This document shows positions 23,912 to 35,060 of a DNA stretch of 64,000 nucleotides, piece by piece. The position numbers and the translations under genes are program-made. The notes beneath the pieces are model-generated. The model was given only the letters and a program-made list of their open reading frames with translations. It was not told the DNA's origin and made no database searches. The number at the start of each line of letters is the position of its first letter. The first letter of the stretch is position 1. Source of the DNA: Rhizophagus clarus (Eukaryota; Glomeromycota; Glomeromycetes; Glomerales; Glomeraceae); contig BLAL01000180.1 in NCBI GenBank assembly GCA_015698045.1, positions 620,001 through 684,000 on the forward strand, given 5' to 3'.

Positions 23912-24289
23912 TTTAGGTATTTGTTTCATCATTTAAAATCAACTGCTTGTATTTTGAGTGATTTAAATTCCGTTGTTTATAAATTAACTCTCTAATATCG
24001 TTTCTATCCTATTAATCTCTTTTTTAGAGCACTGGTTATTTTATAGCCATTTATAAGTAACATGACGAGATAAATATGATTTTAATATATTTTATATAAA
24101 CATTCTATACATAATAATAATATAATAATAAGAACAATATAGTAATATAATAATAATAATATGGACAATATAATAATATAATAATAATAAATATATCATA
24201 AATTGCAGTATATATTATAAAATAATAGCATACATATTATATATCATACATATTAAATATTAAATATAAATCAATTATCGAAAATGGAA
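23912..24289. other. AT-rich 3' flank of the accessory gene
   Basis: Microsatellite-like AATAATAT and ATAATAATAAT runs (24110-24200) after the stop codon at 23909-23911. No gene seen. Confidence 0.5.
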
Positions 24290-24943
24290 AAATAAAATAA
24301 AACCGGACAATAATAGTAATTATGAATTACGAGAAAATCGATAATAGAAAGATCCGATATATAAATCGGCATAAACTATTTTTGAAATGTTTCTACCGAG
24401 CTAAAAAACCGGACAATAATAGTAATTATGAATTACGAGAAAATCAATAATAGAAAGATCCGATATATAAATCGGCATAAACTATTTTTGAAATGTTTAT
24501 ACTGAATTAAACTTGGCAATCCGATTTTAGGAGATTTGGCATGATTATTTAAAAATCGGCGTTCTGATTTTGCGAGAATCGGCAATTATAATTTTAAAAC
24601 GGTATTCCGATTTATGTCGATAAAAATAAAAGAATTTCCAATTGCTAACAATACGTGCCATAAAATCGGCAGCAAAATGCCATAAATAGGACAAATATAG
24701 CTATAAACCGGCAGTCTTATTTTTAGCTATCGACATGTTTATTTTAAAATCGGAATGCCGATTTTCGCAAAATCTGCCAAAATCGGCATTCCGATTTTTT
24801 GTTCATAAATAACGTATTTCCGATCACAAACAATTCGCGCCATAAAATCGGCTTTAAAAAGCCACAAATCAGACAAATATATCCAAAAATCGGTTAAAAA
24901 TCGGACTGCCGATTTTTGACGATTTTTTTTCATTCGACCTGTG
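24290..24943. repeat. Right subterminal repeats of the CACTA-like element
   Basis: A block of about 104 bp (AAACCGGACAATAATAGTAA ... AAATCGGCATAAACTATTTT) is tandemly duplicated at 24298-24401 and 24405-24503. About twelve AATCGGC or CCGATTTT motifs follow up to the terminus, with paired forms such as AAAATCGGCATTCCGATTTT. The motif core is the same as at the left end. Confidence 0.85.
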
Positions 24944-25051
24944 CTGATTGCGAATTTGAAATAGTTTTACAGAACTGGCGGTAGAGTGAACATATCTCTT
25001 TCTCATAACTAAATAAGATGTAAATAATTTTGTAGAATTGTTGATTAACAA
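24944..25051 (-). pseudogene. 5' fragment of the old Plavaka-like transposase
   Basis: Minus-strand open frame up to RKRYVHSTASSVKLFQIRNQ, which continues across the 15135-24943 insertion into FSHTSRNEI of the 11462-15134 remnant. In a neighbouring frame the same bases read CSLYRQFCKT, which looks like the Cys cluster found at the start of related transposases, so the frame had probably already decayed here. How far the old element extends upstream is not clear. Confidence 0.6.
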
Positions 25052-26589
25052 AATTTATGGTTAGAATTTAATTGTATTTTAATATAATTATAGTAATCTA
25101 ATCTGATTAGAGAAAAAAAAGATAATCTAATCTAGGCTGTGTAATTTCATTAAACATACAAAAAAAAAATAAAATAAAATACTGAAGTTTTACTAATATA
25201 TAGAAGAATTCTTTATGAAATCAATATGAGAGGTTAATGTTTGATATGGTACACTGTTGAACTATCTGAATATAGATTAATTGTTGATTAGATGATCAAT
25301 AAACATGTGCCAGAAAATGGAATCTTATTTGATGGAATCCAATTTTAGATTCAATCACACTCTTATATCATTTAGAGCCGCAAATATTATGTTCTTGATC
25401 TATGTGATGTTACTGTTAAGACATTAATACAAGAATTGCCTTAGAGCCATATTTACATAAGTTAGAGATGTTTACCACATATTATATAAAAAGTTTTTTT
25501 CTTATATTCACGCTTTACGTTATTATTTTATTATTAATATAAAAATGTCAAGATTTACAATATAATAATAATAAACTAAACAATACAATATAATCATTTA
25601 ATTACATACTTCGCATTATTATTTGAAACATGGCTCTCATTTATATTCAAAGTGCATTTATTCATTATTTGTTATTATCAATCGGTCAAGATTTAAGCAT
25701 CATCTCTGAACCTAACTAAAGCAAGGTCTGTTAATTAAATAAATGAAACTTTTTTCACTCTAATATTTATTTGTATTTTGTACTATAATATGTATTATAT
25801 CAGCAATTATGACTGTAAAAGGTTATCAGTTATGTTTACTGAGCTTAATCAAAAAAAAAAGTTCAAATTTATCTTAGATAAACATCTGCAGATTCTTATT
25901 GAATGATGTAACAATAGTCCTATTTGTTCATAAACAAATACTTTAGCAACTTACAAATAAAAATTTTCTTTCGTTAAATAAGTAAATCTAAATTTTCCTT
26001 TCGTTAAATAAAAATTTCCTTTTGTTATGTAAATATGTCTATGTTAAATAATTAAAATTTAAATTTTTATATAATTTAAATTGATTCTATTTTCAATTTT
26101 AAACAAATCGTCTCCCCTTGTAAGATTGTCACAAAATAAACATCTCAATATGGTATAATCTCAACATATACTGTATAAATTTGGGAATGCAAGGTCAGCT
26201 CAGGAATTTGGGAATTGGGATGAGATCTTTTATTTATATTTTACTTTATTTGAATTTTTGTATCTCAGAATTTTTGTATCTTGTATCATTATTTTTTGTT
26301 ATATCCAAACATAAGGCAAATCAAGAGACAGTAAGTATATAACTTTATAAAATATAATTATAATAAATTTTACTTTAAGAATAAAATGATACTGAAAATA
26401 TATATAATAATAACGATTTCAAAAAATCAAAGTCTAAGTCAAAAAGTGAAGAAAAGGAAAGAGATCAATATTAATGATATTGATTAATTCATTTCAGGTA
26501 AATATTATATACATATCATATATATGTGTGGCCTTAATATTTAATAATATATTTAATTTTTAATTAAATGATATACTACTAAATAATAG
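25052..26589. other. AT-rich intergenic stretch, nothing recognised
   Basis: No credible gene. A short open stretch at about 26405-26460 (NDFKKSKSKSKSEEKERDQ) is basic/acidic low complexity and might be an upstream exon of the gene proposed at 26590, but a stop follows at once. Confidence 0.35.
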
Positions 26590-27629
26590 GTTTAGCTTCT
26601 AACCGAAGAAATAATGATGAAAGCAAAGATAATGATGGAAGAGAAAAAGATGATGGAAGAGAAGATGAAAAAGAAAAAAAAGACCGCAAAAAAGAGAAAA
26701 GTGGTAGTTCAGATAACGATAATGATGATTATGATAGAGATAAAATGAATATGACAGATGATAAAATTGTAAATTTGGATGAACCCATTCCTGTTGGGTT
26801 TAAAAATAATTTAAAAATATGCAATTTTCTTGTCACCCATCCACATATTCTTCATTTAGCAAATAAAATGTTAGAAATGGATTCTGGTTCTGGTTCGACA
26901 TCTTTAACATCCAGTGCTGATGTTAGTGCTAAATATATTTATTTTGTACCCAATTCTTTAAAGTAAATAACATATCTTTTAATATTTTAGAATAATGCTC
27001 GTCTTTAGGACGAGTCCATCAAATGTCTCTTTCTTTGTATCCGCAACCTATGTGGGGAGACATTTGATGAATTAATTATTAAAAAAATTTTCAAGGTTCA
27101 AATTTACAGTACAGAAGGAAAAAATTTCTTAGAGAAAACTCGTCAAACCTTTGCTGACTACCATAATAAACTTAATCAAAATATTGAACATGAGATAAAT
27201 AAATATAAAAATATTAGAAAAAATAGATATATTTTATTTTATTGTTTGATAATATATTTTATATTTAATGAATTTATTGTTATATTAATAAAAAATAATT
27301 AACTGCAGAGTGATTACTGGTAGCCTATCAAATAAAGAAATAAAAGACTATATTGATGAACATTTTGTTCAAAAACTCTTAAATCGACAGCTCGCTGCTG
27401 TAAATCTCTCTGAAATGAAAAAAATTGGTAGCTTTGATACGTTAATAGATTTTATAAGAGAAACCTTCAAGGTTTCTTGGAATGGCAAAGATCTATCTGT
27501 CGTTAAGAACTTGGATAGTATGACAAAGGATATAATTATTCCCTTTCGAAGTGGCAACAGGATAGTAAATTCTTTGGAACATATAAGTCATTTTTATTTA
27601 ACATATTACGTCTTTATTTATAAATATTA
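26590..27629 (+). CDS. Possible multi-exon gene of unknown function
   Basis: Two stretches have coding character. 26590-26966 opens after a TAATAG acceptor and reads a charged low-complexity leader (Asp, Lys, Glu, Arg) then VNLDEPIPVGFKNNLKICNFLVTHPHILHLANKML and SADVSAKYIYFVPNSLK. 27303-27629 opens after CTGCAG and reads ITGSLSNKEIKDYIDEHFVQKLL, then LIDFIRETFKVSWNGKDLSVVKNLDSM. A weaker stretch between them (27100-27210) reads STEGKNFLEKTRQTFADYHNKL. Exon joins cannot be fixed: a donor at AAGTAAAT (about 26963) is plausible, but the middle has stops and a hairpin. I do not recognise the family. It may be a lineage-specific gene or an early pseudogene. Confidence 0.4.
26998..27069. other. 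Two adjacent perfect stem-loops
   Basis: The first stem is CTCGTC/GACGAG (26998-27003 and 27009-27014) around TTTAG. Three bases later a 13-bp perfect inverted repeat CATCAAATGTCTC/GAGACATTTGATG (27017-27029 and 27057-27069) encloses a 27-base loop. It may be a structured RNA, a terminator-like element or the remains of a tiny palindromic MITE. It does not match the hammerhead core. Confidence 0.5.
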
Positions 27630-28061
27630 ATAAAATTAAATTATAGATTTAGTAGCACTCTTTAATTAATCATCAATAAATGACTTTTGCGCTATAAAAT
27701 TTAAAAATATTTTAATATATTTTTAATCTGGGTGTAGATTAAAGCTTTAAGTCCAGTACTGATTTGTTGTTACGAGTTATTGAGAGTATTTTAACCTTTT
27801 ACAGAAGTTATAAAAGTACCTCTAGTATTAACTGAATTTATATTTTCAACTCCTTCTATTATTCTTCCTTTGTAACAACAAGAAAAATAATAAAATATTA
27901 TATATAATGGCATTAATTAGTAGTATTAGTGTAAAATTCTTCTTGTCTGAAATATGATAAAAGAGATCAATAAGAAGAGTTAGTAATTTTAAATAATTTT
28001 ATTATTAAAATAAATAAGAATTTTATAAAAAATTTGTATATAAAAATAGAAGTTATCTAGG
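27630..28061. other. AT-rich intergenic stretch, nothing recognised
   Basis: No credible open frame or repeat unit between the possible gene and the purine-rich element. Confidence 0.4.
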
Positions 28062-29552
28062 TGCCACCCCGGTTTTTCTGCCACCCCTGTCACGTGATTT
28101 AAAATAAATTTTAATTGCCCAATCTTAATCAGTTAATTTTTAACTTTAATTTTTTTCGTATAAAAAAAATTTTTTTCGCAAAGATAATCTTTAATAAATG
28201 ACAATTTAAACCAAAATTAAAAAGTATACTTTATATCTGATATGATTTTAAAAAGAAACTTTAGTTATTGTATTCAGTACTTTTTTAGTTAATTATTTTA
28301 TTAAATATATGTTACAAGTGAATTTAAATCTAAACGATTATTTATTTTTAACAGATCTAGTAATAAATGATATAAATAGGTAATCTAACAACAAACTACA
28401 ATGATAAAAAAGAAATAATTAGTAAAAGCGAAAGGAGATCAAAGGGGAAGCAAAAGAAGATGGAAAATAAGGAAGAGAAGAACAAAAAAAAAAGGAGAGG
28501 TGGAAGAATAATGAGAAACGAAAAAAAAGGAAAGAGTTGATGTGAAATGAAAAAAAAAAGATATGAAACGAAAAAAAAGAATGATGTAAAACGAAAAAAA
28601 AGAATGATGTAAAACGAAAAAAAAGAATGATATGAGACGAAAAAAAAAGGATATAAAATGAAAAAAAAGGATGTTGTGGAACGAAAAAAAGGATGATGTG
28701 GAATGAAAAAAAGGATGTTGCGAAATGAAAAAAAAGGATTATGCGAAATGAAAAAAAAGAATGATGCGAAATGAAAAAAAAAGAAGGAAGTGAAAAAAAT
28801 GATGAGGAACGAAAAAAAGAAGGAGAAAATGATGAGGAAATGATGTGAAAAGAAAAAAAGGGGAAGTGATGATGAAAGAAAAAGGAAAATGTTATGAGGA
28901 AAGAAAAAAAGAAGAGGTGATGATAGAAAACAAAAAAAAGGGAATAAGAAATGAAAAAAAGGATAGGAAAGGAAAAAGATGATAGAAACCAATAAGGGAC
29001 GAATGGTAATGGAAAAATGATAAGAGACGAAGTGGAAAATTGAAATAGAGAAATAAAATTACAAAAAGAACCCCAACCAAACAAAAAGAAAAAAGAAAAA
29101 AAAAGTTAGTTACTAACGAAAATAAACTCCCAAAGAACCAAGATGTTCAAAAGTGTTTGAACTTACTACTTATTAAAAGTTCTAATATCGAAGTCTAAGG
29201 TCACTAAAAGCCGAAAAGAATTACCTACAAAAAAATGAGAACAGCTTAAAAAGCGTTAACGCTAATTAACGAAAAAAACATGCACAATGTTAAACAAAAA
29301 CTTATCAAAAGCCCAAAGTTAAGAAAAAAAGCACCTACAAAAAAGAGAAGTCAGTCAGTGCTGAAGTGCTGAACTGCTGATTAATAAAAACAATATAAGT
29401 AATATCAAAAACTTACCGAAGTCAAAGCCGTAAAAAAAAAAATCGCGTAATAAAAAACACTAAACAAATGATCGGCATGACGTAATTTCATAATTTAAAT
29501 TTGAATCACATGATAAGGGGTGGCAAAAATCATGTTACCACCCGGGGTGGCA
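28062..29552. mobile_element. Non-autonomous element with purine-rich interior
   Basis: Inverted ends built on TGCCACCCCGG plus an inner GCCACCCC and CACGTGATT (left) or CATGTGATT (right, complemented). The right end has about 13 extra bases (GTGGTAACATGAT) between the two blocks. The right end reads AAGGGGTGGCAAAAATCATG and CGGGGTGGCATG. The interior has no transposase: a purine-rich block (28396-29090), then A-rich sequence with GTCAGTCAGTGCTGAAGTGC. No clear target duplication. Confidence 0.65.
28396..29090. repeat. Strand-asymmetric purine tract with degenerate 22-25-bp units
   Basis: Almost only A and G on the plus strand with scattered T and C, built from variants of GAATGATGTAAAACGAAAAAA. 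The minus strand therefore reads as long Phe/Ser open frames without real coding content. Long polypurine runs can form triplex or R-loop structures; no evidence here beyond composition. Confidence 0.8.
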
Positions 29553-30319
29553 TGAGGACTTTTTCATAAAAATAATAATTTAATTTTAAAATCATTTATA
29601 TATAATGCTTTTTTTAAAATATTAATTAAATAAAGATATTTTTTTATATTAATTAATATTAAAATATAATTATATAATTACTTTTATTTAAGTTTATTAA
29701 ATATTAAATATGTATATATATATATTTTTTTGTCTTCTTTCTTTTATAGATTTTAATAAATTAATCTGAAGAATTTTCTAAGCTAAATAATATAGATTTA
29801 AAACATTTTGTATTATATATAAATCATTTGTATCAATAAAATTACCTATATAAATACTATATAAATATGATTTATAATATAATATATTTATCAATAATAA
29901 AACAGATGTACAGATATAATAATTAAAATAATAGTACTACTATTATATTAGTATTTTTTTATATTTAATAATTCCGGCCAAAGATTAGCGAGTCACGTAA
30001 ATTGTGATACGTTACATATTGCGATAAATAATTAATTTTTGATTAACGGGAAAATATATGATTGGTGAAAATAACCTTTGTGCCCTTGCTGAGCCGGTGA
30101 TGAATAAGCATTACACAAATTGAAATTTATTATTATTTTCCGTTGCATCATCATGGCAAGTTAATTTTTTAAGTAATGCATGGGTTACACATCTTGCAAT
30201 TAGCAGTCTGTTGTACCATACTCTTGTGAGAGAAACTATAAAAACTACTGCATTTTATATTTGTTATAACTGGGTATATAAGTTATTGTCAGGATTTTAA
30301 TTAGATATTTACTTTTCGA
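29553..30319. promoter_or_regulatory. Upstream region of the RasGAP gene
   Basis: The last 350 bases before the start are less AT-rich than the rest. They hold GAGTCACGTAAATTG (about 29990), ATTGG as a reverse CCAAT box (about 30062) and short CT-rich stretches. No coding frame. Assignment as promoter is by position only. Confidence 0.4.
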
Positions 30320-33300
30320 ATGGAATCGCGGCAAAATATATTAAAAACTTACGGAATTCCCGTCACACCCGGCTCGCGACCATCAAATGGAAGTTCTAAT
30401 AAAAGGACGACCATGAGTACCACTGCTAGCCGTACTAGTAAAAGATATTCTGTGAATGCTCTCTATTCAATGGCCGCTGAACAAGATGTTGAAGTTGAAG
30501 ATGATTTGGCCAGAGGTAGAGTACAGTTAAGATTGGGATGAATCCCTAAATTAACTAGATCATTTAACAATTTAGAAACGTACAGCACCTTATGATAATT
30601 GTTTTACAGTTTTTTTCTTATAATATACGGTTCTTACATATAATAGCTTGGAAAGGGTTCGGCAATATACACTAGCAAACCTCACATTCGTCAGGAATTT
30701 TCTAACGAGCATTTATTTATGTTATTTTTTCTAGCTCAAAAACGATTGAGGGAATTAAAAAGTCGAATTTCAGCGCAATCCAAAAAAAATTTTGTTCTGG
30801 AACGAGATGTTCGATATTTGGATTCACGTATAGCATTATTAATTGCGAACCGGATGGCATTAGATGAGGTATTTAATTAACTAATTTAGTTTATTAACGG
30901 CAATGTTAATTAGAGAAGTTATTTATTTATTCTAATTTTTATGAAAGAAACAAGAAGTAGAAAGTACATTTGAAGATACAGATTTATCGGAGGGTACTTT
31001 TCCTGATGATCGTAAATTGCAACAATACGGCAATTTGTTTTTTCTGCTTCAAACGGAACCGAGACATATTGCGGTTTTATGTCGTCTGGTCAGCCTTACA
31101 GAAATTGATACCCTATTACAGACAGTTATGTTCACACTATATGGAAATCAATACGAAAGTAGAGAAGAACATTTATTGCTAACAATGTTTCAGGTAAGTG
31201 ACCAAACATCGTTTAATTTTAGTTAAAATCCATTTTACTCCACTAATCGATTGTACTTTGTGATAATTAAATCAGTCAGTACTTGCGGCACAATTTGAGA
31301 CCACATTAGATTTCAACTCTCTACTTCGAGCAAACACACCAGTTTCCCGAATGATGACAACATATACTCGACGAGGACCTGGACAAAGTTATCTTAAATC
31401 AGTCCTTTCAGAACGAATTAACAATTTAATCGAGCACAAGGAACTAAATTTGGAAATTAATCCGTTAAAAGTATGAGTGTTAATATTTTTTATTGCTAAG
31501 AAGTCTTGCAATTTCTGCAATTTTGCAATTTATATTTCGTTTTATATCAGGTTTATCAACAAATGATTAAAAAAATCGAAGAGGATACCAATTCATTGCC
31601 GCAAGGATTACCACGTGCTGTTACACCAGATGTAGCAGCAGCAAATACTGATGTTCAGAACATAATAGCACCACGAATAAAAATGCTCATGGAAATAGCA
31701 AATTCTTTCCTTAATACGATAATAGAATCTATAGATCAAGTTCCGTACGGTATTCGCTGGATCTGCAAACAAATTCGTTCATTAACAAAAGTCAGTATCG
31801 TGTATTAGTAACATTCTTTGCTTTTTGAATTGTATCCATGATTATGATTAATACTGATATTATATCGATAGAGAAAATATCCTGATGCTAATGAATTTGC
31901 CATCTGCTCACTTATTGGCGGATTTTTCTTTTTACGGTTTGTAAATCCAGCAATAGTAACACCACAAGCTTATATGTTAATAGAAGGAATACCTGGAAAT
32001 CATCCAAGACGTACTTTGACTTTAGTATGTAAAATAAATAGAGCTATTTATTATCCTATATATTTATTATCTAATTACTTTGCTATTACAGATTGCAAAA
32101 ATGCTGCAAAATCTCGCAAATAAACCTTCTTATGCAAAAGAAGAATATATGAGTATGCTAAATCCATTCGTAGAGAATAATAAGCAGAGAATTAATAAAT
32201 TTTTGATGGATTTGTGTGAAGTAGGAGATTTTTACGAAAGTTTAGAGGTAAACAATAATCTTTACAAATTATAATTAAAAATCTTGATGTTTTGAAAGAT
32301 TTTTTTATTAATTATTCATTGAAAAGTAGATGGATCAATACATGGCATTATCTAAAAAGGATTTGGTTTTAAATATCACATTAAATGAAATATATAATAC
32401 ACACGCCTTGCTAATTCAACATGAAGAAATTCTGGTATAGAATATTCTTTTGAAGTAAATTGCATTTTGAAAATTCTTTACTTTCTCTATTTAAAAAAAG
32501 AAAATTATTTCTCTTGCTACATTAGGCACCATCAGAAAAAAGCCATTTGCATATACTTTTGGATGATATTGGCCCCGCTCCTCCTCAGGTACCTAGGAAG
32601 GAAAATAAAACAATAGAACTTCCTTTATTTAGTCGTTGGGAGACACCCATACGAGGTATTATCATCATATTGATTGCTTTGTATACTCTTAAAATACTTT
32701 TTTATTTATCTTTTATATTTTCAGATCTTGCTTCAGCACTCATGTCCGACAGTAGTGTCACACAATGTGACATTTTATATATGGAGACTAAGTCTATTTT
32801 TGTACAACTCATTCGTTCTATTCCACGAATATCAGAACAAAAACAGATAGATCTACCTATGATTGCTGAAACAGCAGCTACTACTAAAGACGCTACTTTA
32901 GTTCGTAAAGGATTAAAAGTCAAAGAAATGCTACGTGAACTTGAGGAAGTTCAGGTAATAGATCGCGAAGATGGATATCGTCTTATGACAGAAGAAGTTG
33001 CTCAAGAGTTGGCGCATCTTGGTAATCTTCGCGAAAAAATCACTGAAGAAATTCGGTCTCTTGAAGCAGTTTATAAGACTATATGTGACCACAATAATTA
33101 TCTTAGAAGTCAATTGGATAGTTATAAAGCATACTTGCAGAATGTGAGACAACAGACTTCAACCGATCCTACCAGTACAAGTGTAGTTAAAGTAGGAGAT
33201 AAAGAGAAAAAGCCAGCAAAAATGAAAGTTTTAGGTCCATACAAATTTTCTTATGCCCAATTAGAAAAAGACGGAATCATTATGGAGAGCAATGTTCCGG

Positions 33301-33679
33301 ATAATCGGTAAGTTATATGAAAGGTGTTTTTATTTAGTAATTTTGTATTTACTTAATTCGATTAATAGGCGACAGAATATCTATTTCAATATTACTTCAC
33401 CAATTCCTGGTACCTTTATCATTGCATTACATTATAAAGGGAGAGATGCAGCCATCTTGGAAATGGATCTTAAGTTAGACGATCTTTTAGAAAAGGTATC
33501 GTTTTAGTCAGACCGGATATCTGCATTTATTTCGTTTCGTATCAATATATTAAACAGTATTATCTTTATTTAATTAGCAACAAGATAATGTTGTGTCATT
33601 GGATCTTGAATATGTGCAGTTAAACGTCCCTAAGATTTTACAGTTATTAAACAAGACATTTGCCAAGCGAAAGACGTAG
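30320..33679 (+). CDS. gap1: Ras GTPase-activating protein, Gap1/Sar1 (IQGAP-related) type
   Basis: Twelve exons: 30320-30515, 30735-30868, 30948-31193, 31276-31470, 31551-31790, 31872-32024, 32092-32247, 32330-32434, 32526-32655, 32725-33307, 33369-33495, 33578-33679. All GT-AG with matching phases; 788 aa, close to the length I recall for S. pombe Gap1. It stimulates GTP hydrolysis by Ras at the membrane. A Ser/Thr/Arg-rich N-terminus (about 1-65) precedes [19 protein letters not shown] and [19 protein letters not shown], then the RasGAP domain with [20 protein letters not shown] (holding the expected region of the arginine finger), the signature [14 protein letters not shown] and [14 protein letters not shown]. 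The RasGAP C-terminal domain follows (AYKTI-like helices about 510-640, [34 protein letters not shown]). No IQ motifs or calponin domain seen, so it is the short fungal form. Intron 9 is in-frame and stop-free. Confidence 0.95.
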
Positions 33680-34529
33680 TTGTTGGGAATCAAATATTTT
33701 TTGATAATTTGTTTATGTTTTTGTTATTATTTTATTTATTGTATTTTCTTTTATTTTATTATATTTATTTGATTCTCATTTCAATAGGGATCCTTCCGAT
33801 GCCTGGGGCAAATTGTGTCTCCCCATATGCGTGCATTATCCTATCAATGGGTGAAAGAATGTGGATTTATGATGAGAAAAAAACCTGCTAAAGTTGATGG
33901 ATTACCAAGGAATACATTAATCTTACAATTCAATCAGTTTGCTTTTTTTATTTGAATCAGACTATTAGAATCATAGATTTTTATTTCCTTTTTTTTTAAA
34001 AAACATTCTTTGGTTTTCTAAAAATACAGAAAGTCATTGGTTTATGTTTTGTATGGGGAAGCACAATTTGCCTACAGGAACCAAATAATGATAAACCATA
34101 AAAAAATTATTTATTTTGGTAAAGTACTATTTATTATTATTATTATATGGCAATTTTTTTTGTATTAGTCTTATTGATATTTACTATTTAATGGAAAATT
34201 AATAACTTGGAAATAGATTAATAAAATAAATCATATTACTAAACTAATTTTTAAAATAATTAATTGTATAATTATTTGTAATAATTATATTAGTGAATTT
34301 GTATATTAATATTTATTTGATTATAATAAATTTATTATAAAATTAGAAAAATCCAGTTTTTTATCTATTTAATTTATTATGAAATTATAATACTATTTAT
34401 ATTACACATCAGAAAATTTTATAGTGTGAAAAGTTACATAAGTTTATGCATTAAAATATTTCATATAAAAAAAAATAAAAAAAATTATCTCTTACACAAC
34501 TTGTAATTATTAAATAAATTATTTAAATA
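33680..34529. other. 3' flank of the RasGAP gene, nothing recognised
   Basis: AT-rich. Contains AATAAA-like signals (for example near 34210-34220) that could serve polyadenylation. No credible gene. Confidence 0.4.
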
Positions 34530-34721
34530 TCAGACTTCTTCTTTAGTATTATATGATCCATCAGAATTATAAATACCTTCACCTTTATTATCAATACTAG
34601 CCCCTTCACCACCTTTACTATCAGTATTAACACCTTCACCTTTATTAGCATTCTTACCATCAGTATTAGTACCAAAATCCAAACAATATATAAATATGTT
34701 AGATTTGAGTTTGCTTAATGA
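34530..34721 (-). other. Small Gly/Asp/Asn-rich open frame, no start
   Basis: Minus-strand frame ending at the TGA at 34530-34532: it reads FGTNTDGKNANKGEGVNTD, then KGGEGASIDNKGEGIYNSDG and ends NTKEEV. KGEG repeats give it a coding look, but there is no in-frame ATG. It overlaps the dispersed repeat at its 5' end. It could be a terminal exon, a gene fragment or chance. Unrecognised. Confidence 0.25.
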
Positions 34722-35060
34722 TCATATAAAAAAAACCCTATGTAACATTTTTATTTGCTTATTTTAATATAAAATTTTAGTTGATTAGATATTTAAATGC
34801 GTAGCTAAACTTATTTTTATTTCAGCTCAGTAATTATATTTGTGTAACAGAATTCCTTATTCGTATAACAAAGATTTTCATATATATAGAGAGAAAATCT
34901 AATTTTACATGTATATCAAAAAAAATTTTTTACAAAAAATTTTTTTAAACCGATACTTCTTTTCTATTATTTTATACATTTTAATTTTATAAACATAATA
35001 TTGAATCTCACAAATCTTGTGAATCTGTTTCTAAAATAATCAAATGTGAACATAACCCTG
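34690..35060 (-). repeat. Dispersed repeat, uninterrupted copy (partner of 57080-58755)
   Basis: Reverse-complemented, this stretch aligns through most of its length with 57080-57255 plus 58544-58755. Shared blocks include TTTAAAAAAATTTTTT, CATAAAATTA/CATGTAAAATTA, ATATATATGAAAAT, ATAATTACTGA and TATTAAAATAAGCAAATAAA. The break in the other copy is exactly the Tc1 element at 57256-58543, so this copy represents the empty site. Confidence 0.8.

Larger units (their letters stand above)
15135..24943. mobile_element. Complete CACTA/Plavaka-like transposon with two genes
   Basis: The two ends carry a perfect 24-bp inverted repeat starting CACAGGTCGAATGAAAAAAA, flanked by the 3-bp direct repeat CTG (15132-15134 and 24944-24946), as expected for CACTA-type elements. 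Joining the flanks restores the minus-strand frame of the older transposase (LFQIRNQ to FSHTSRNEI), so this is a precise insertion. The 9.8 kb hold a transposase (16955-20171, -), an RS-rich partner gene (21777-23911, +) transcribed divergently, and repeat-rich ends with many GCCGATTTT-type motifs. Both genes are open with consistent intron phases, so the element looks whole and possibly active. Plavaka versus other CACTA-like naming is from memory of domain layout. Confidence 0.93.

Noticed and set aside
26998-27069. Possible hammerhead ribozyme, because of GGACGAGTCC and adjacent stems
   Set aside because: Neither strand has the CUGAUGA and GAAA core between the stems.
28396-29084. Two overlapping Phe/Ser-rich minus-strand open frames of about 200 residues
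   Set aside because: By-product of a purine-rich tract; composition is entirely that of the repeat.
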